Shown in pieces: positions 51,050-59,616 of a stretch of 64,000 nucleotides of DNA. This DNA comes from Nocardia stercoris (GTDB lineage Bacteria; Actinomycetota; Actinomycetes; Mycobacteriales; Mycobacteriaceae). A program made the translations under genes and the position numbers. The stretch spans positions 124,001 through 188,000 of the forward strand of contig NZ_RFFH01000004.1 of the NCBI RefSeq assembly GCF_003696265.1. Direction: 5' to 3'. Each line of letters starts with the position of its first letter. Positions within the stretch are counted from its first letter, which is position 1. The notes beneath the pieces are model-generated. The model did not search any database and was not told the DNA's origin. It worked only from the letters and a program-made list of their open reading frames with translations.

Positions 51050-52453
51050 ATGGCGGAGTTGCATGAGTTGAGCGCGCTGGAGCAGGGTGCGGCCGTGCGG
51101 TCCGGTGAGGTCGGGGTGGTGGAGCTGGTCGAGCATCACCTCGCGCGGATTGCTCGGCTGAATCCGGAGTCGCACGCGTTCCTGACGGTGACCGTCGAGC
51201 AGGCGCGGGCGGCGGCACGCGCCTTCGCCGGTTCGGAGTTCGAGCAGGCCTCACCGCTGGCCGGGGTGCCCACCGCGATCAAGGATCAGCTGGGCGTGCC
51301 GGGCACGCCGACGACGTTCGGGTCGGCCGCGTTCCGGGACCACCGGCCCGAGATCGAATCTGCGGGAACGGCTTTGCTGCGGCGCGGTGGCCTGATCAGC
51401 CTGGGCAAGACGAATCTGCCGGAGTTCGCGGCCGGCCTGTACACCGACAACGATCTGACCGGGTCGGTGCGCAGCCCGTGGGACCGCACCCGCACCGCGG
51501 GCGGCTCGTCCGGTGGCGCGGCGGTGGCGGTGGCGACCGGGCTGGTGCCGGTCGCGCACGGAACCGACGGCGGCGGTTCGATCCGGATCCCGTCGTCGGC
51601 GTGCGGGCTGTTCGGACTGAAGGCGTCGCGGGGCCGAGTCAGTAACGGCCCCAACGGGATCGACGTCACCGGCCTGAGCTGCCATGGGCCGCTGGCCCGT
51701 ACGGTCCGCGACGCCGCAGCCTTCCTGGACGTGCTGGCGATCCCGCAGACCGGTGACCCGTACCGGGCGCAGCAGTTGCCGCCGGGGCAGACCTACCTCG
51801 CCGCGGCCGACGCCGAGCCGGGCCGGCTGCGGATCGGCGCGTACGCCACCGGCGCCGGACCGGAGGCCGCCCGCGCCTACCGCGAGGCGATCGACCTGCT
51901 GGTCGGCCTCGGGCACGACGTGATCGAGATCGAGAACCCGGCCGAACCGGCGGTCGCCGAGGCATTCGCGGTGGTGTGGTCGATCCAGCAACTGCACCAC
52001 CAGGTGCCGCCGGAGCGGGAGGAGCTGCTGCGTCCGATCAGCCGCTGGTGGCGCGAGTTCGGCCGCCAGGTCACCGGTGAACGGTTGTTCGCGGCCCTGG
52101 CGACGCTGCAGTTGGGCGGCCGCCGGGCACTGACGGCGTTCGCGCCCTACGACGCCATCCTCACCCCCACCCTGGCCCAACTGCCGCCGTCACCGGACTG
52201 GTTCACCGCTCCCGACGACCGGCTGGTCGAGCTGGCCAGGCAGGGCGAGGTCAGCCCATACGCGGGCTTGTTCAACGTCACCGGCCAGCCGGCCGCGTCG
52301 CTGCCGCTGCACTGGACCGAAGACGGCTTCCCGGTAGGTGTCACCCTCGCCGGCCGCCCGGCGGGTGAGGCCCAGCTGCTGTCACTGTCGGCCCAGCTCG
52401 AGGCGGCCCGACCGTGGGCGCACCGCCGACCGCCGGTCCCGGCCGACGTGTGA
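51050..52453 (+). CDS. Amidase-signature-family hydrolase
   Basis: A 467-residue amidase of the Ser-cisSer-Lys class. The catalytic Lys is in AIKDQLG (about residue 81), the SS motif in TAGGSSGGAAVAVA (about 155-168) and the nucleophile in GTDGGGSIRIPSSACG (about 178-193). The C-terminal region has FNVTGQPAASLP, also standard. It hydrolyses amides, either small molecules or an indole/aryl-acetamide; specificity is unknown. The ATG at 51050 begins the family N-terminus (MAELHELSALEQ). It is flanked by 20-bp tRNA-like repeats, so it might have moved with an element. Confidence 0.92.
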   Translation: MAELHELSALEQGAAVRSGEVGVVELVEHHLARIARLNPESHAFLTVTVEQARAAARAFAGSEFEQASPLAGVPTAIKDQLGVPGTPTTFGSAAFRDHRPEIESAGTALLRRGGLISLGKTNLPEFAAGLYTDNDLTGSVRSPWDRTRTAGGSSGGAAVAVATGLVPVAHGTDGGGSIRIPSSACGLFGLKASRGRVSNGPNGIDVTGLSCHGPLARTVRDAAAFLDVLAIPQTGDPYRAQQLPPGQTYLAAADAEPGRLRIGAYATGAGPEAARAYREAIDLLVGLGHDVIEIENPAEPAVAEAFAVVWSIQQLHHQVPPEREELLRPISRWWREFGRQVTGERLFAALATLQLGGRRALTAFAPYDAILTPTLAQLPPSPDWFTAPDDRLVELARQGEVSPYAGLFNVTGQPAASLPLHWTEDGFPVGVTLAGRPAGEAQLLSLSAQLEAARPWAHRRPPVPADV

Positions 52454-52644
52454 CAGCCGGCTGCGGTGGGACGCACCGACGACCCAGAACACCCGCCGCG
52501 CGCTGGAATTCGCGGCGACAGCTGCCGGGTACCAGCGCGGTTCGCCGGATGCCGCGGCGCTACAACCTCGCTGCATTCGCCTTCGATACCCGCCGGTCGA
52601 ATCTGATCGGCAGGTGATGCCGAAACGCTCGCTGCCGTAACGCA

Positions 52645-52681
52645 AAAAGACCACCCTGGCGATCCACCTGGATGGTCTTTT
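52645..52681 (-). terminator. Rho-independent terminator behind the tRNA fragment
   Basis: AAAAGACCA and TGGTCTTTT form perfect 9-bp arms, with a further G/C inner stem and T-runs on both strands. It lies just 3' of the tRNA fragment on the minus strand, the normal position for a tRNA terminator, and can also stop amidase transcription from the left. Confidence 0.85.
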
Positions 52682-52687
52682 CCTTAT

Positions 52688-52723
52688 TGTGCGCCATCAG
52701 GGACTCGAACCCCGAACCCGCTG
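52688..52723 (-). other. 3' fragment of a tRNA gene (probable tRNA-Lys), attachment-site candidate
   Basis: On the minus strand this reads CAGCGGGTTCGGGG, then TTCGAGTCCC and TGATGGCGCAC: the end of an anticodon stem, a variable loop, a complete T-arm (CGGGG/CCCTG around TTCGAGT) and the 3' acceptor strand. The anticodon and 5' half are missing. From memory the sequence fits an actinobacterial tRNA-Lys, but without the anticodon this is not certain. CCA is not encoded. Such a 3' piece followed by the native terminator is what remains at the far end of an element integrated into a tRNA gene. Confidence 0.75.
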
Positions 52724-53175
52724 GTAGAGAGTTTCTGTCGATGTGCTGGTGGCGCTCATGTTCAGGTGATGGTGGGTGGTTCCGGGATCGAGTTATTGGT
52801 GGTCGACGACCTGGTGCTACCGGCGGTTCGGTCGCGCGGGACCACCTACCGTCATCCGGAATTCTTGGGGATAGTTTTGGGGCGGGACCATCCTTCCACC
52901 GGTGTCTTCGCTGTGGACAAGCGCGGTCGTGGAATCGGGGGCTTCACTTGTCCGGTCGAGGTAGTGGGCGGTGATGTCGGCGCCAGTGTTGGGGACCGCT
53001 TGGCAGCCTTGGCAGCTCGCCTGTTCGGTGCCATAGGGCGACGGCGGCGGGACCACCGAACTCCGCTACAAGCCGAGCATGGATCTCTTCGTACCCATCG
53101 GCGATCGCGGCACTGACCGGCGCGGGGGATCCTGGCCGGCTACGAAGCCGACGACTCCTACGTCGCCTGGCCCGA

Positions 53176-53598
53176 TCACGCAGTGGGGACGTGAAACGGT
53201 GAGCGATTTTCGAAGGCTGTGCTGCGTATGCCGCGCAGGAGCAGAATGGCGGCGGCTACCACCAGCGGCGCCGGGGTCGGCTCGACGATCACCGCGCACA
53301 CGGTGCCCCAGGTGAGAACCGTCCAGGCGAGGAATTCCGGTGGAACGACGCCTCTTCGATTCATCCACACCACGAGCAAACCGACGAGTGTGAGGGGCAG
53401 GCCGAAACCGGCTGGGTTTGCCCAGAAAGCGTTGGCCGACGTGGTGTCCTCCCACCAGTGGCCCCACAGTTGCAACGACAGCCAGTCCCCGAAGGACGCC
53501 GAACTCAGCAGTAGCCCGACAGTGAGGTGTCCGGCACCGATGAACGTGAGGATAACGCCTGCCCATTTGATCATTCGATTCTCGCGTTGCTGCTCCAT
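53176..53598 (-). CDS. Small membrane protein, DUF6463-like
   Basis: A 140-residue integral membrane protein with four predicted helices (about 12-34, 55-80 partly amphipathic, 68-88, 95-125). MIKWAGVILTFIGAGHL, NAFWANPAGFGLPL and RRGVVPPEFLAW are the family pattern. Function unknown; such genes are usually divergent from a TetR regulator. The ATG has GGAGGG five bases upstream. A palindrome lies 55 bp upstream, but no intact regulator gene follows, suggesting the regulator was lost at the nearby junction. Confidence 0.75.
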   Translation of the reverse strand: MEQQRENRMIKWAGVILTFIGAGHLTVGLLLSSASFGDWLSLQLWGHWWEDTTSANAFWANPAGFGLPLTLVGLLVVWMNRRGVVPPEFLAWTVLTWGTVCAVIVEPTPAPLVVAAAILLLRGIRSTAFENRSPFHVPTA

Positions 53599-53652
53599 GT
53601 CGACCCTCCAGGGCGTTATACGGGACCGTTCAACCCGAAGCTTAAGCCCGGA

Positions 53653-53668
53653 TATACGCCTCCGTATA
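53653..53668. promoter_or_regulatory. Palindrome upstream of the DUF6463-like gene
   Basis: TATACG and CGTATA are perfect 6-bp arms around CCTC. It looks like a TetR operator for the divergent arrangement usual in this family. Only a 14-codon stub (GTG at 53681, stop at 53725) follows on the plus strand. The rest of 53599-53878 shows no gene. Confidence 0.5.
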
Positions 53669-53878
53669 GATGCTGGAGGTGTGGCAGACAGCACGCTGCT
53701 GGCGTTCCGGGTGCATCGAATTTGATTGCGCCCTAAGGCTTTGGGCCGGTCGGTCGGTCGGTCGCCGGCGCGGTGATGTAGATCCGGCCGCCGCGACCAA
53801 CGGCGGGCATCCTCACCTGCCACATCGCGGTGATCGCGATCCTGCTCCGGCTGCTGTGCACCGCCGACCGGCCCGACG

Positions 53879-54901
53879 TCAGGCCGGGCGCCGTGCGCCG
53901 GCGATGGTCAGGGCGATGTCCACGAGCATGTCCTCTTGACCGCCGACCAGTCCACGTCGCCCGGCCTCCATGAGCAGGGTGCGCGCGTCGACGTCGTATC
54001 GCTCGGCGGCGGCCTCGGCGTGCCGCAGGAAGCTGGAATACACGCCCGCATAGCCGAGAGTCAGTGTCTCCCGGTCGACGCGGACCGGCCGATCCTGAAG
54101 CGGGCGAACGAGATCGTCGGCCGCATCTTGCAGGGCGAAGACGTCGCAGCCGTGCTGCCATTCCAGCAGGTTCGCGACCGCGATGAATGCCTCGATCGGA
54201 GTGTTCCCGGCACCTGCGCCATGTCCGGCGAGCGAGGCGTCGACGCGGATGGCGCCGTGCTCGACGGCGGTGACGGAGTTGGCTACCGACAGCGAGAGAT
54301 TCTCGTGGGCATGAATGCCTATTTCGGTCCCGTGGTCGAGAATGTCGCGGTATGCCCGAATGCGTGCGCCCACATCGTCCATGGTGAGCCGACCACCGGA
54401 ATCGGTGACGTAGACACAATGTGCGCCATAGCTTTCCATCAGTTTGGCCTGTGCGGCCAGATCCGGGGCCGACGCCATGTGGCTCATCATCAGGAAGCCC
54501 GCGACGTCCATGCCCATTGCGCGAGCTATCGAAATGTGCTGGGCGGCAACGTCGGCCTCGGTGCAATGGGTGGCGATGCGCACTGATCGGACGCCGAGAT
54601 CGTAGGCGTGGCGCAGATCGTCGACTGTGCCGACTCCGGGGAGCAGCAGCGTGGTCAGGCGAGCCCGCCGGATATTGGCGGCGGCCGCTTCGAGCCACGT
54701 CCAGTCGCTGTGCGAGCCGGGACCGTAGTTGACCGATCCGCCCGAGAGACCATCACCGTGGGCGACCTCGATGGCGTCCACGCCGGCGGCGTCGAGAGCT
54801 GCCACGATCGTGCCGACGTCCTCGGGTGCGATCCGATGGCGAACCGCGTGCATGCCGTCGCGCAGAGTGACGTCCTGTATGTAGAGGCTGGTCGGGCTCA
54901 T
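53879..54901 (-). CDS. dmpG: 4-hydroxy-2-oxovalerate aldolase
   Basis: A 340-residue class II aldolase that splits 4-hydroxy-2-oxovalerate into pyruvate and acetaldehyde and passes the acetaldehyde through a channel to its dehydrogenase partner. [13 protein letters not shown] (about 10-22) supplies metal-site residues and the catalytic His; GIHAHEN (about 198-204) gives the His pair of the divalent metal site. MMSHMA and AGHGAGAGN are further family marks. The length is standard. It overlaps the acetaldehyde dehydrogenase gene by four bases (ATGA), reflecting the known protein complex. It is the last gene of the minus-strand lower pathway. Confidence 0.95.
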   Translation of the reverse strand: MSPTSLYIQDVTLRDGMHAVRHRIAPEDVGTIVAALDAAGVDAIEVAHGDGLSGGSVNYGPGSHSDWTWLEAAAANIRRARLTTLLLPGVGTVDDLRHAYDLGVRSVRIATHCTEADVAAQHISIARAMGMDVAGFLMMSHMASAPDLAAQAKLMESYGAHCVYVTDSGGRLTMDDVGARIRAYRDILDHGTEIGIHAHENLSLSVANSVTAVEHGAIRVDASLAGHGAGAGNTPIEAFIAVANLLEWQHGCDVFALQDAADDLVRPLQDRPVRVDRETLTLGYAGVYSSFLRHAEAAAERYDVDARTLLMEAGRRGLVGGQEDMLVDIALTIAGARRPA

Positions 54902-55878
54902 CGGGCATTCTCCTTCTGCGACTGTGTGATTCGCTCCGCGACCTGGATGGCCGCCGAGGTCATGATGTCGAGGTTCCCGGCGTAGGCGGGCAGATAGTCT
55001 GCGGCGCCCTCGATCTCCAGGAACACCGAGACCCGGTGGGTGGGCATCCGGTCTGCGCGGTCGGCCAGCAGGGTGTGCACCGGCTGGTCGGAGGGAATCG
55101 CGTCGATCTGGACCTCCTGTTTGAGGCGGTAGCCGGGTACGTAGGCCGCGACGTCGGTGACCATGTTCGCGATCGATGCCCGGATCTGCTCGTGGCTGCT
55201 GGGGTCGGTGGCCTCGACCAGGCAGTAGACCGTGTCGCGCATGATCAGCGGCGGCTCCGCCGGATTGAGAATGATCACCGCCTTGCCGCGCTCGGCGCCG
55301 CCTACCACTTCGATTGCGTGTGAGGTGGTTTCGGTGAACTCGTCGATGTTGGCCCGCGTGCCGGGGCCCGCCGACCGGGATGCGATGGAGGCGACGATCT
55401 CGGCGTACGCCACGTGCGCCACCCGCGAGACGGCGGCGACGATCGGAATGGTGGCCTGGCCACCGCAGGTCACCATGTTCACGTTCGGGGCGTCGAGGTG
55501 ATCGCACAGGTTGACCGCGGGCACGACGAAGGGACCGATCGCGGCGGGAGTCAGATCGATCATGCGTTTGCCCAGCGGTGCGAGCCGGGCGTGGTTGTGT
55601 TCGTGCGCCTTCGCCGACGTCGCGTCGAAGACGATGTCGATGTCGTCGAAGCATGGCATGCGCAGCAGGCCCTCGACCCCTTCGTGTGTCGTCGGAACCC
55701 CGAGGGCCGCCGCACGTCGGAGACCGTCGGAGTGTGGATCGATGCCGACCATGACGGCTGGTTCGAGGGACCGGGAGCGCCGCAGGAGCTTGACCATCAG
55801 GTCGGTGCCGATGTTCCCGGACCCGATTATTGCGACCTTGGCGCGAACATTACTGTCGCTCAACGGATTACCTTTCAT
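54898..55878 (-). CDS. Acetaldehyde dehydrogenase (acylating)
   Basis: A 326-residue enzyme that converts acetaldehyde plus CoA and NAD+ to acetyl-CoA, in complex with the aldolase. The NAD site is GSGNIGTDL (about 19-27) and the catalytic Cys is in [12 protein letters not shown] (about 133-144). [16 protein letters not shown] is the conserved substrate segment. The length matches the MhpF/DmpF family. It overlaps both neighbours by four bases, so hydratase, dehydrogenase and aldolase form one translationally coupled unit. Confidence 0.95.
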   Translation of the reverse strand: MKGNPLSDSNVRAKVAIIGSGNIGTDLMVKLLRRSRSLEPAVMVGIDPHSDGLRRAAALGVPTTHEGVEGLLRMPCFDDIDIVFDATSAKAHEHNHARLAPLGKRMIDLTPAAIGPFVVPAVNLCDHLDAPNVNMVTCGGQATIPIVAAVSRVAHVAYAEIVASIASRSAGPGTRANIDEFTETTSHAIEVVGGAERGKAVIILNPAEPPLIMRDTVYCLVEATDPSSHEQIRASIANMVTDVAAYVPGYRLKQEVQIDAIPSDQPVHTLLADRADRMPTHRVSVFLEIEGAADYLPAYAGNLDIMTSAAIQVAERITQSQKENAR

Positions 55879-56666
55879 GAGAAGGACGCCGACACGTGGC
55901 CGAGTCCGTGGATGTACACATCGACGACCACGCCCGGTCGGACGGGCCGCATCGGCCCCAGCGCACCCGACAGGATCACCTGCCCGGCCCGCAGCGGATC
56001 GCCGAAGTCGCGCGCCGTCCGCGCCAGCCAGGACAATGCGTGCAGGGGGTCGCCCAGGCAGGCGGCCCCGGTGCCGGTCGACACCACCTCGCCGTCGATC
56101 TCCATGCGCATGGTGACCTCGGCCGGCTCCAGCTCGTCGAGGGTGCGGTGCTCCTCGCCGAGGATGAACACACCGCTGGACGCGTTGTCGGCGACGGTGT
56201 CAGCAAACGAGATGTCCCAGTCGGCGATTCGGCTGTCGACGATCTCCAGCGCGGCGACCGCCGTGCCGACGGCCCGGCGGCATTGGGTATCGTCGAGCGG
56301 CCCGTCGGCCAGGTCCGCGGCGAGGAGGAAAGCGATCTCGGCCTCCGCGCGGGGCTGCAACAGTTGTGTGATCGGAATCTCGCAGCGATGTTCGAAGGCC
56401 ATGTCGGAGAACAGGACTCCGAAATCGGGTTGGCCCACGCCGAGTTGCCGCTGAACCGCTTCGGATGTCGCACCGATCTTGCGGCCGACCACCGTAGCGC
56501 CCCGGGCGATCCGGACGGCGTTGAAGTGCGTTTGTATTCGATAGGCGGTGCGCACGTCGTCCGCGTCGATCAGATCGCGTAACGGTCGACACGGGCGGCG
56601 GGTGGCTGCGGCCTCTGCCAGGCGCGACGCCGCGCGGGCGACGGTCGCCTCGTCGACACATGACAT
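55875..56666 (-). CDS. 2-keto-4-pentenoate hydratase
   Basis: A 263-residue metal-dependent hydratase of the MhpD/XylJ family that adds water to 2-hydroxypenta-2,4-dienoate, giving 4-hydroxy-2-oxovalerate for the next two enzymes. GRKIGATS (about 61-68), QPDFGVLF (about 79-86) and the metal-binding [10 protein letters not shown] (Glu pair about 107-109) are conserved. The start ATG is the only one near the family N-terminus. It is the first gene of the minus-strand operon, divergent from the IclR regulator with a 115-bp gap. Confidence 0.93.
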   Translation of the reverse strand: MSCVDEATVARAASRLAEAAATRRPCRPLRDLIDADDVRTAYRIQTHFNAVRIARGATVVGRKIGATSEAVQRQLGVGQPDFGVLFSDMAFEHRCEIPITQLLQPRAEAEIAFLLAADLADGPLDDTQCRRAVGTAVAALEIVDSRIADWDISFADTVADNASSGVFILGEEHRTLDELEPAEVTMRMEIDGEVVSTGTGAACLGDPLHALSWLARTARDFGDPLRAGQVILSGALGPMRPVRPGVVVDVYIHGLGHVSASFS

Positions 56667-56739
56667 GACAATCTCCCTTCTGTCGTACTGTGAGGGCGGC
56701 GATCAGTCCACCTCGGCCCTCGCGGCCCGCGCAGTAAAT

Positions 56740-56760
56740 CCGGTCCGGTGAGTGGACCGG
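56740..56760. promoter_or_regulatory. Inverted repeat, likely IclR operator
   Basis: CCGGTCC and GGACCGG are perfect 7-bp arms around a seven-base spacer, 22 bp upstream of the IclR start and 73 bp upstream of the hydratase start. It is well placed for autoregulation and control of the lower pathway. Confidence 0.6.
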
Positions 56761-56781
56761 TCGCAGGAAATGAGGCATCCC

Positions 56782-57549
56782 ATGACTTCCAGCCTGGATC
56801 CGCGCTCGGTACTGGGACGGATCGTGCTGATCCTGGACGCGTTCGAGGTCGAGGACCATGCGGTCGGCCTGTCGGAGCTGGTCCGGCGCACCGGGCTACC
56901 GAAGGCCACCGTGCATCGGATGTGCCAGGACTTGGTCGCCGCGCGCTTGCTCAGCCTGTCTTCGGCGGGCTACAGCCTGGGGCGGGGATTGTTCGAGCTG
57001 GGTCTCCGGGCGTCCGTCGAGCGCGCGCTCTCGGAGGTCGCTGTTCCCTTCATGCAGGACCTGTATGCCCGCACCCGCGAGACGGTCCACCTCGGTGTGC
57101 TCGACGGCGACGAGGTCGTCTACGTCAGCAAGATCGGCGGTCATCGCCAGGTATCCGCACCGTCCCGGGTGGGTGGTCGAATGCCTTTGTACTGCACGGC
57201 AATTGGGCGAGTTCTGCTCGCGCACTGTGATGCGGCGACCGTCGACCGCATTCTGTCGGGCCGCCTGATTCGGCGCACCGCGCGCACGATCGTCGGACCG
57301 GGCCTGCTGCGCGCTCAACTGGATCGCGTGCTCGAAGCGGGAGTCGCCTTCGAATACGAGGAATCCTCGGCCGGGGTCGCCTGTATTGCCGCTCCCATCC
57401 TCGGCTCGGCCGGCCAACCTCTTGCCGCAATCTCGGTTACCGGCTCCACCTCGCGCTTTCGACCCGCTGAACATGTCGATCCGGTGCGCGCCGCCGCGAC
57501 CGGTGTGGCATCCGCCCTCGCCCGGCGGCCGCGGTTGAACCCTCGTTGA
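56782..57549 (+). CDS. IclR-family transcriptional regulator
   Basis: A 255-residue regulator. The N-terminal winged helix (VLGRIVLILDAFEVEDHAVG, LSELVRRTGLPKATVHRM, about residues 9-50) is followed by the IclR effector domain with MPLYCTAIGRVLLA (about 146-159) and the late AAPILGSAGQPLAAISV. It sits between the divergent lower-pathway operon and the co-oriented upper-pathway operon, so it probably activates or represses both in response to an aromatic compound or its metabolite. The ATG at 56782 has GAGGC six bases upstream; a GTG at 56752 is an alternative. Confidence 0.9.
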   Translation: MTSSLDPRSVLGRIVLILDAFEVEDHAVGLSELVRRTGLPKATVHRMCQDLVAARLLSLSSAGYSLGRGLFELGLRASVERALSEVAVPFMQDLYARTRETVHLGVLDGDEVVYVSKIGGHRQVSAPSRVGGRMPLYCTAIGRVLLAHCDAATVDRILSGRLIRRTARTIVGPGLLRAQLDRVLEAGVAFEYEESSAGVACIAAPILGSAGQPLAAISVTGSTSRFRPAEHVDPVRAAATGVASALARRPRLNPR

Positions 57550-57561
57550 CCCTTCCGCCTC

Positions 57562-57591
57562 TTGACTACCGGTGGCGGACGGTCCTATCGT
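57562..57591 (+). promoter_or_regulatory. Candidate promoter of the upper-pathway operon
   Basis: TTGACT (57562-57567) and TATCGT (57586-57591) are spaced by 18 bases. The start point would fall near 57598, inside the CAAT-repeat palindrome that follows. Confidence 0.6.
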
Positions 57592-57624
57592 TCGATCAAT
57601 CAATCAATCAATTGATCAATCGAA
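57591..57624. repeat. CAAT tandem repeat inside a palindromic operator-like element
   Basis: The stretch opens TTCGAT and closes ATCGAA, its reverse complement, 34 bp in total. Between them CAAT is repeated in tandem four times and then inverted (ATTGATCAAT, itself palindromic). It lies directly at the likely transcription start and 22 bp before the first upper-pathway gene. Both operator function and length variation by slippage are plausible. Confidence 0.7.
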
Positions 57625-57645
57625 CGTTTGGAAGGGGTCGTGCCC

Positions 57646-58488
57646 ATGCCGCGAAGCGTTGCCGACCGTGATGTCACGCGAACGCATGTCGTCGAGGCCG
57701 GAGGAATTCCGACCAAAGTCCTGACGGCGGGGTCGGGCCGGCCGGTCGTGCTGTTGCACGGTTCCGGTCCTGGAGTCTCGGCGGCCGCGAACTGGTCCAG
57801 CCTGATCCCGGAGCTCGCCCGAGATTTCCTGGTGATCGCACCCGATATCGCGGGATTCGGGGGTTCGATCGGGCCCGCGGGCACCGTGTACGGGATCAAG
57901 CTCTGGGTGCGGCAGCTCATCGAGTTGCTCGACGCGCTGGAGCTACCTTCGGTGACCTTGCTGGGCAACAGTTTCGGCGGTGGGCTTGCCCTCGCCGCGA
58001 CACTCAAGCATCCGGGGCGGGTCGACGGGCTCGTCCTGCTCGGCACCCCGGTGGGCACCTTCGAGATGACCGAGGGGCTGCGGTCGGGCTGGCATTACGA
58101 ACCACACGAGGCCGAAATGCGGCGAATCCTGGAGATATTCGCGTACGACCCCGCCCTGGTCACCGAGGACATGGTTCGGGAGCGGTACGAGGCCAGTGCC
58201 CGTCCCGGTGCGCAGGACGCCTACCGGCGACTCATTCCCGAACCGGGTCTGGCGGGCACACCCGTCAAGGGCGTACCGGAGGAGTCGCTTCGCGCCATCA
58301 ACCAGCCGACGCTGATCCTGCACGGCAGGGAAGACAGTGTGATCCCGGTCGAGCTGGCATGGCGGGCCGCACACCACATCCCGAACGCCGACCTGAAGGT
58401 GTTCTCGCGGTGTGGCCACTGGGTGCAGTTGGAGCGGCGCAGCGAATTCCTCTGCGAGGTAAGCGATTTCCTGGGCAGGCTGCGATGA
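57646..58488 (+). CDS. Meta-cleavage product hydrolase (alpha/beta hydrolase)
   Basis: A 280-residue C-C bond hydrolase of the MhpC/BphD group, which splits the vinylogous 1,5-diketone made by extradiol ring cleavage into 2-hydroxypenta-2,4-dienoate and a carboxylic acid. HGSGPGVSAAANW (about 39-51) is the family oxyanion region, the nucleophile is in GNSFGGG (about 107-113), the acid in HGREDSVIP and the His in CGHWVQLE. The ATG was chosen because GAAGGGG lies eight bases upstream; an in-frame GTG at 57640 is too close. It is the first gene of the plus-strand operon and overlaps the next by ATGA. Confidence 0.93.
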   Translation: MPRSVADRDVTRTHVVEAGGIPTKVLTAGSGRPVVLLHGSGPGVSAAANWSSLIPELARDFLVIAPDIAGFGGSIGPAGTVYGIKLWVRQLIELLDALELPSVTLLGNSFGGGLALAATLKHPGRVDGLVLLGTPVGTFEMTEGLRSGWHYEPHEAEMRRILEIFAYDPALVTEDMVRERYEASARPGAQDAYRRLIPEPGLAGTPVKGVPEESLRAINQPTLILHGREDSVIPVELAWRAAHHIPNADLKVFSRCGHWVQLERRSEFLCEVSDFLGRLR

Positions 58489-58775
58489 GCCGATCGGGAG
58501 TGGACAAAGCGCTCTACGACATCGTCGCCGGCAAACAGGCGCGCGAGGGCTTCGTCTCGGATACGCCCGGATTCCTCGACCGATACCGGCTCGACGCGGA
58601 CGAGCGCGCTGCCGTCGGCGGCATCGACCTACCGGCGCTGCGGGATCGCGGTGCGAACCCCATGTTGCTGTGGGGCCTGTGGATGACCTTCGGCGATCGC
58701 AGCCTGCCCGGTTATCTGGCCGAACTCCAAGGCGGCCATAGCCTCTCGATTCGGAAGGAACCCAAGAATGGCTGA
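58485..58775 (+). CDS. LigA-like small subunit of extradiol dioxygenase
   Basis: A 96-residue helical protein matching the LigA (protocatechuate 4,5-dioxygenase alpha) fold: IVAGKQAREGFVSDTPGFLDRYRL with LDADERAAVGGIDLPALRDRGANPMLLWGL. It covers the active site of the LigB-like subunit encoded next. It overlaps both neighbours (4 bp before, 8 bp after). Related two-subunit enzymes include CarBa/CarBb in carbazole degradation and FlnD1/D2-type enzymes in fluorene degradation. Confidence 0.85.
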   Translation: MSRSGVDKALYDIVAGKQAREGFVSDTPGFLDRYRLDADERAAVGGIDLPALRDRGANPMLLWGLWMTFGDRSLPGYLAELQGGHSLSIRKEPKNG

Positions 58776-59616
58776 GCTGGTGGGCGGATTCCTGGTGCCG
58801 CACGACCCGATGGTCCTCACCGATCCGCAGGCGCCGCCAGAAGCGGTCCAGGAGCGGATCACCGAGGCGTACGCCGAGGTGGCAAGGCGGGTGGCCGATC
58901 TCGCCGCCACCACGCTGATCATCATCGGCACCGACCATTATCTGCTGTTCGGACCCGGCTGCCTGCCGCAGGCGCTGATCGGCAGCGGCGATGTAGACGG
59001 TCCGCTGGAGCGTCTGCCCGGCATGCGCAGGCGGCAGTTTCCCGACAACACCGCGTTGGCACGGCATCTGGTGAGCCACGGGCACCGCACCGGAATCGAT
59101 TGGGCGGTGGCCGATTCGCTGACCGTCGATCATTCGGTCGCGATCCCGTACTTCCGCATCGGCCTCGATGCGGAACTTCCGGTGATTCCGATCTATCTGG
59201 CCTGTGGCGTCGAACCCATGCTGCCGTTGCGGCGGGCCGAGCAGATCGGGCAGAACCTGAAGGAGGCCGTGGAGAGCTGGGACGGCAACGAGCGGGTGGT
59301 CGTCATCGGCAGCGGTGGCATCAGCCACTGGGTCGGCACCGGCGACATGGGCCGGGTGAACGAGCAATTCGACCGCATGGTGCTGGATCTCGTGACCGCC
59401 GGAGATGTGGCGGCGCTCGTCTCGCTCACCGATGACTACATACTCGAGCACGGCGGCAACGGCGGCCTCGAGATCCGCAACTTCATCGCCGCCATGGCCG
59501 CACTCGGCTCGTGCACCGGCGATGTCATCGCCTATGAAGCTGTGCCGGAATGGATTACCGGTCTCGGCTTCGCCGAACTCATCCCGAGCCGGGCCGCAGA
59601 AGGGCTCTCCTCATGA
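58768..59616 (+). CDS. LigB-type (class III) extradiol ring-cleavage dioxygenase, catalytic subunit
   Basis: A 282-residue non-heme Fe(II) dioxygenase that opens a catechol-type ring at the meta position. By comparison with LigB (His12, His61, Glu242, acid/base His195), this protein has His12 in VPHDPMV, His57 in GTDHYLL, a Glu in GGLEIRNFIAAM and a His in GSGGISHWVG. The length is right. The subunit pairs with the LigA-like protein encoded just upstream. The product would feed the hydrolase at the head of the operon. The diol substrate is probably a substituted catechol with a bulky side group, because a C-C hydrolase is present (inference). Confidence 0.9.
   Translation: MAELVGGFLVPHDPMVLTDPQAPPEAVQERITEAYAEVARRVADLAATTLIIIGTDHYLLFGPGCLPQALIGSGDVDGPLERLPGMRRRQFPDNTALARHLVSHGHRTGIDWAVADSLTVDHSVAIPYFRIGLDAELPVIPIYLACGVEPMLPLRRAEQIGQNLKEAVESWDGNERVVVIGSGGISHWVGTGDMGRVNEQFDRMVLDLVTAGDVAALVSLTDDYILEHGGNGGLEIRNFIAAMAALGSCTGDVIAYEAVPEWITGLGFAELIPSRAAEGLSS

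Larger units (their letters stand above)
52454..53175. other. Gene-poor junction region
   Basis: This 722-bp stretch has no gene that I can support. It holds a terminator (52645-52681), a tRNA 3' fragment (52688-52723) and several open frames that look like noise. Short pieces read like protein (a TCPVEVVGGDVGASVGDRL stretch near 52950, and LAGYEADDSYVAWPDHAVGT at 53106-53165), but they lie in different frames separated by stops, so they may be debris of one broken gene. Confidence 0.6.

Noticed and set aside
50768..51254. Minus-strand ORFs over the start of the amidase gene
   Set aside because: Biased composition, no start signals, opposite a gene with clear amidase motifs.
51050..52453. 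The amidase as a mobile cassette excised between the 20-bp repeats
   Set aside because: The left repeat lacks the rest of the tRNA fragment and there is no recombinase, so a functional 1.9-kb mobile unit is not supported.
52672..52974. A 100-residue ORF starting in the terminator and reading through the tRNA fragment
   Set aside because: It reads the complement of the tRNA T-arm (giving the RDSNPEP type peptide), a well-known false annotation.
57595..57620. CAAT repeats as a CRISPR array
   Set aside because: The unit is only four bases with no spacers; it is a tandem repeat in a promoter.
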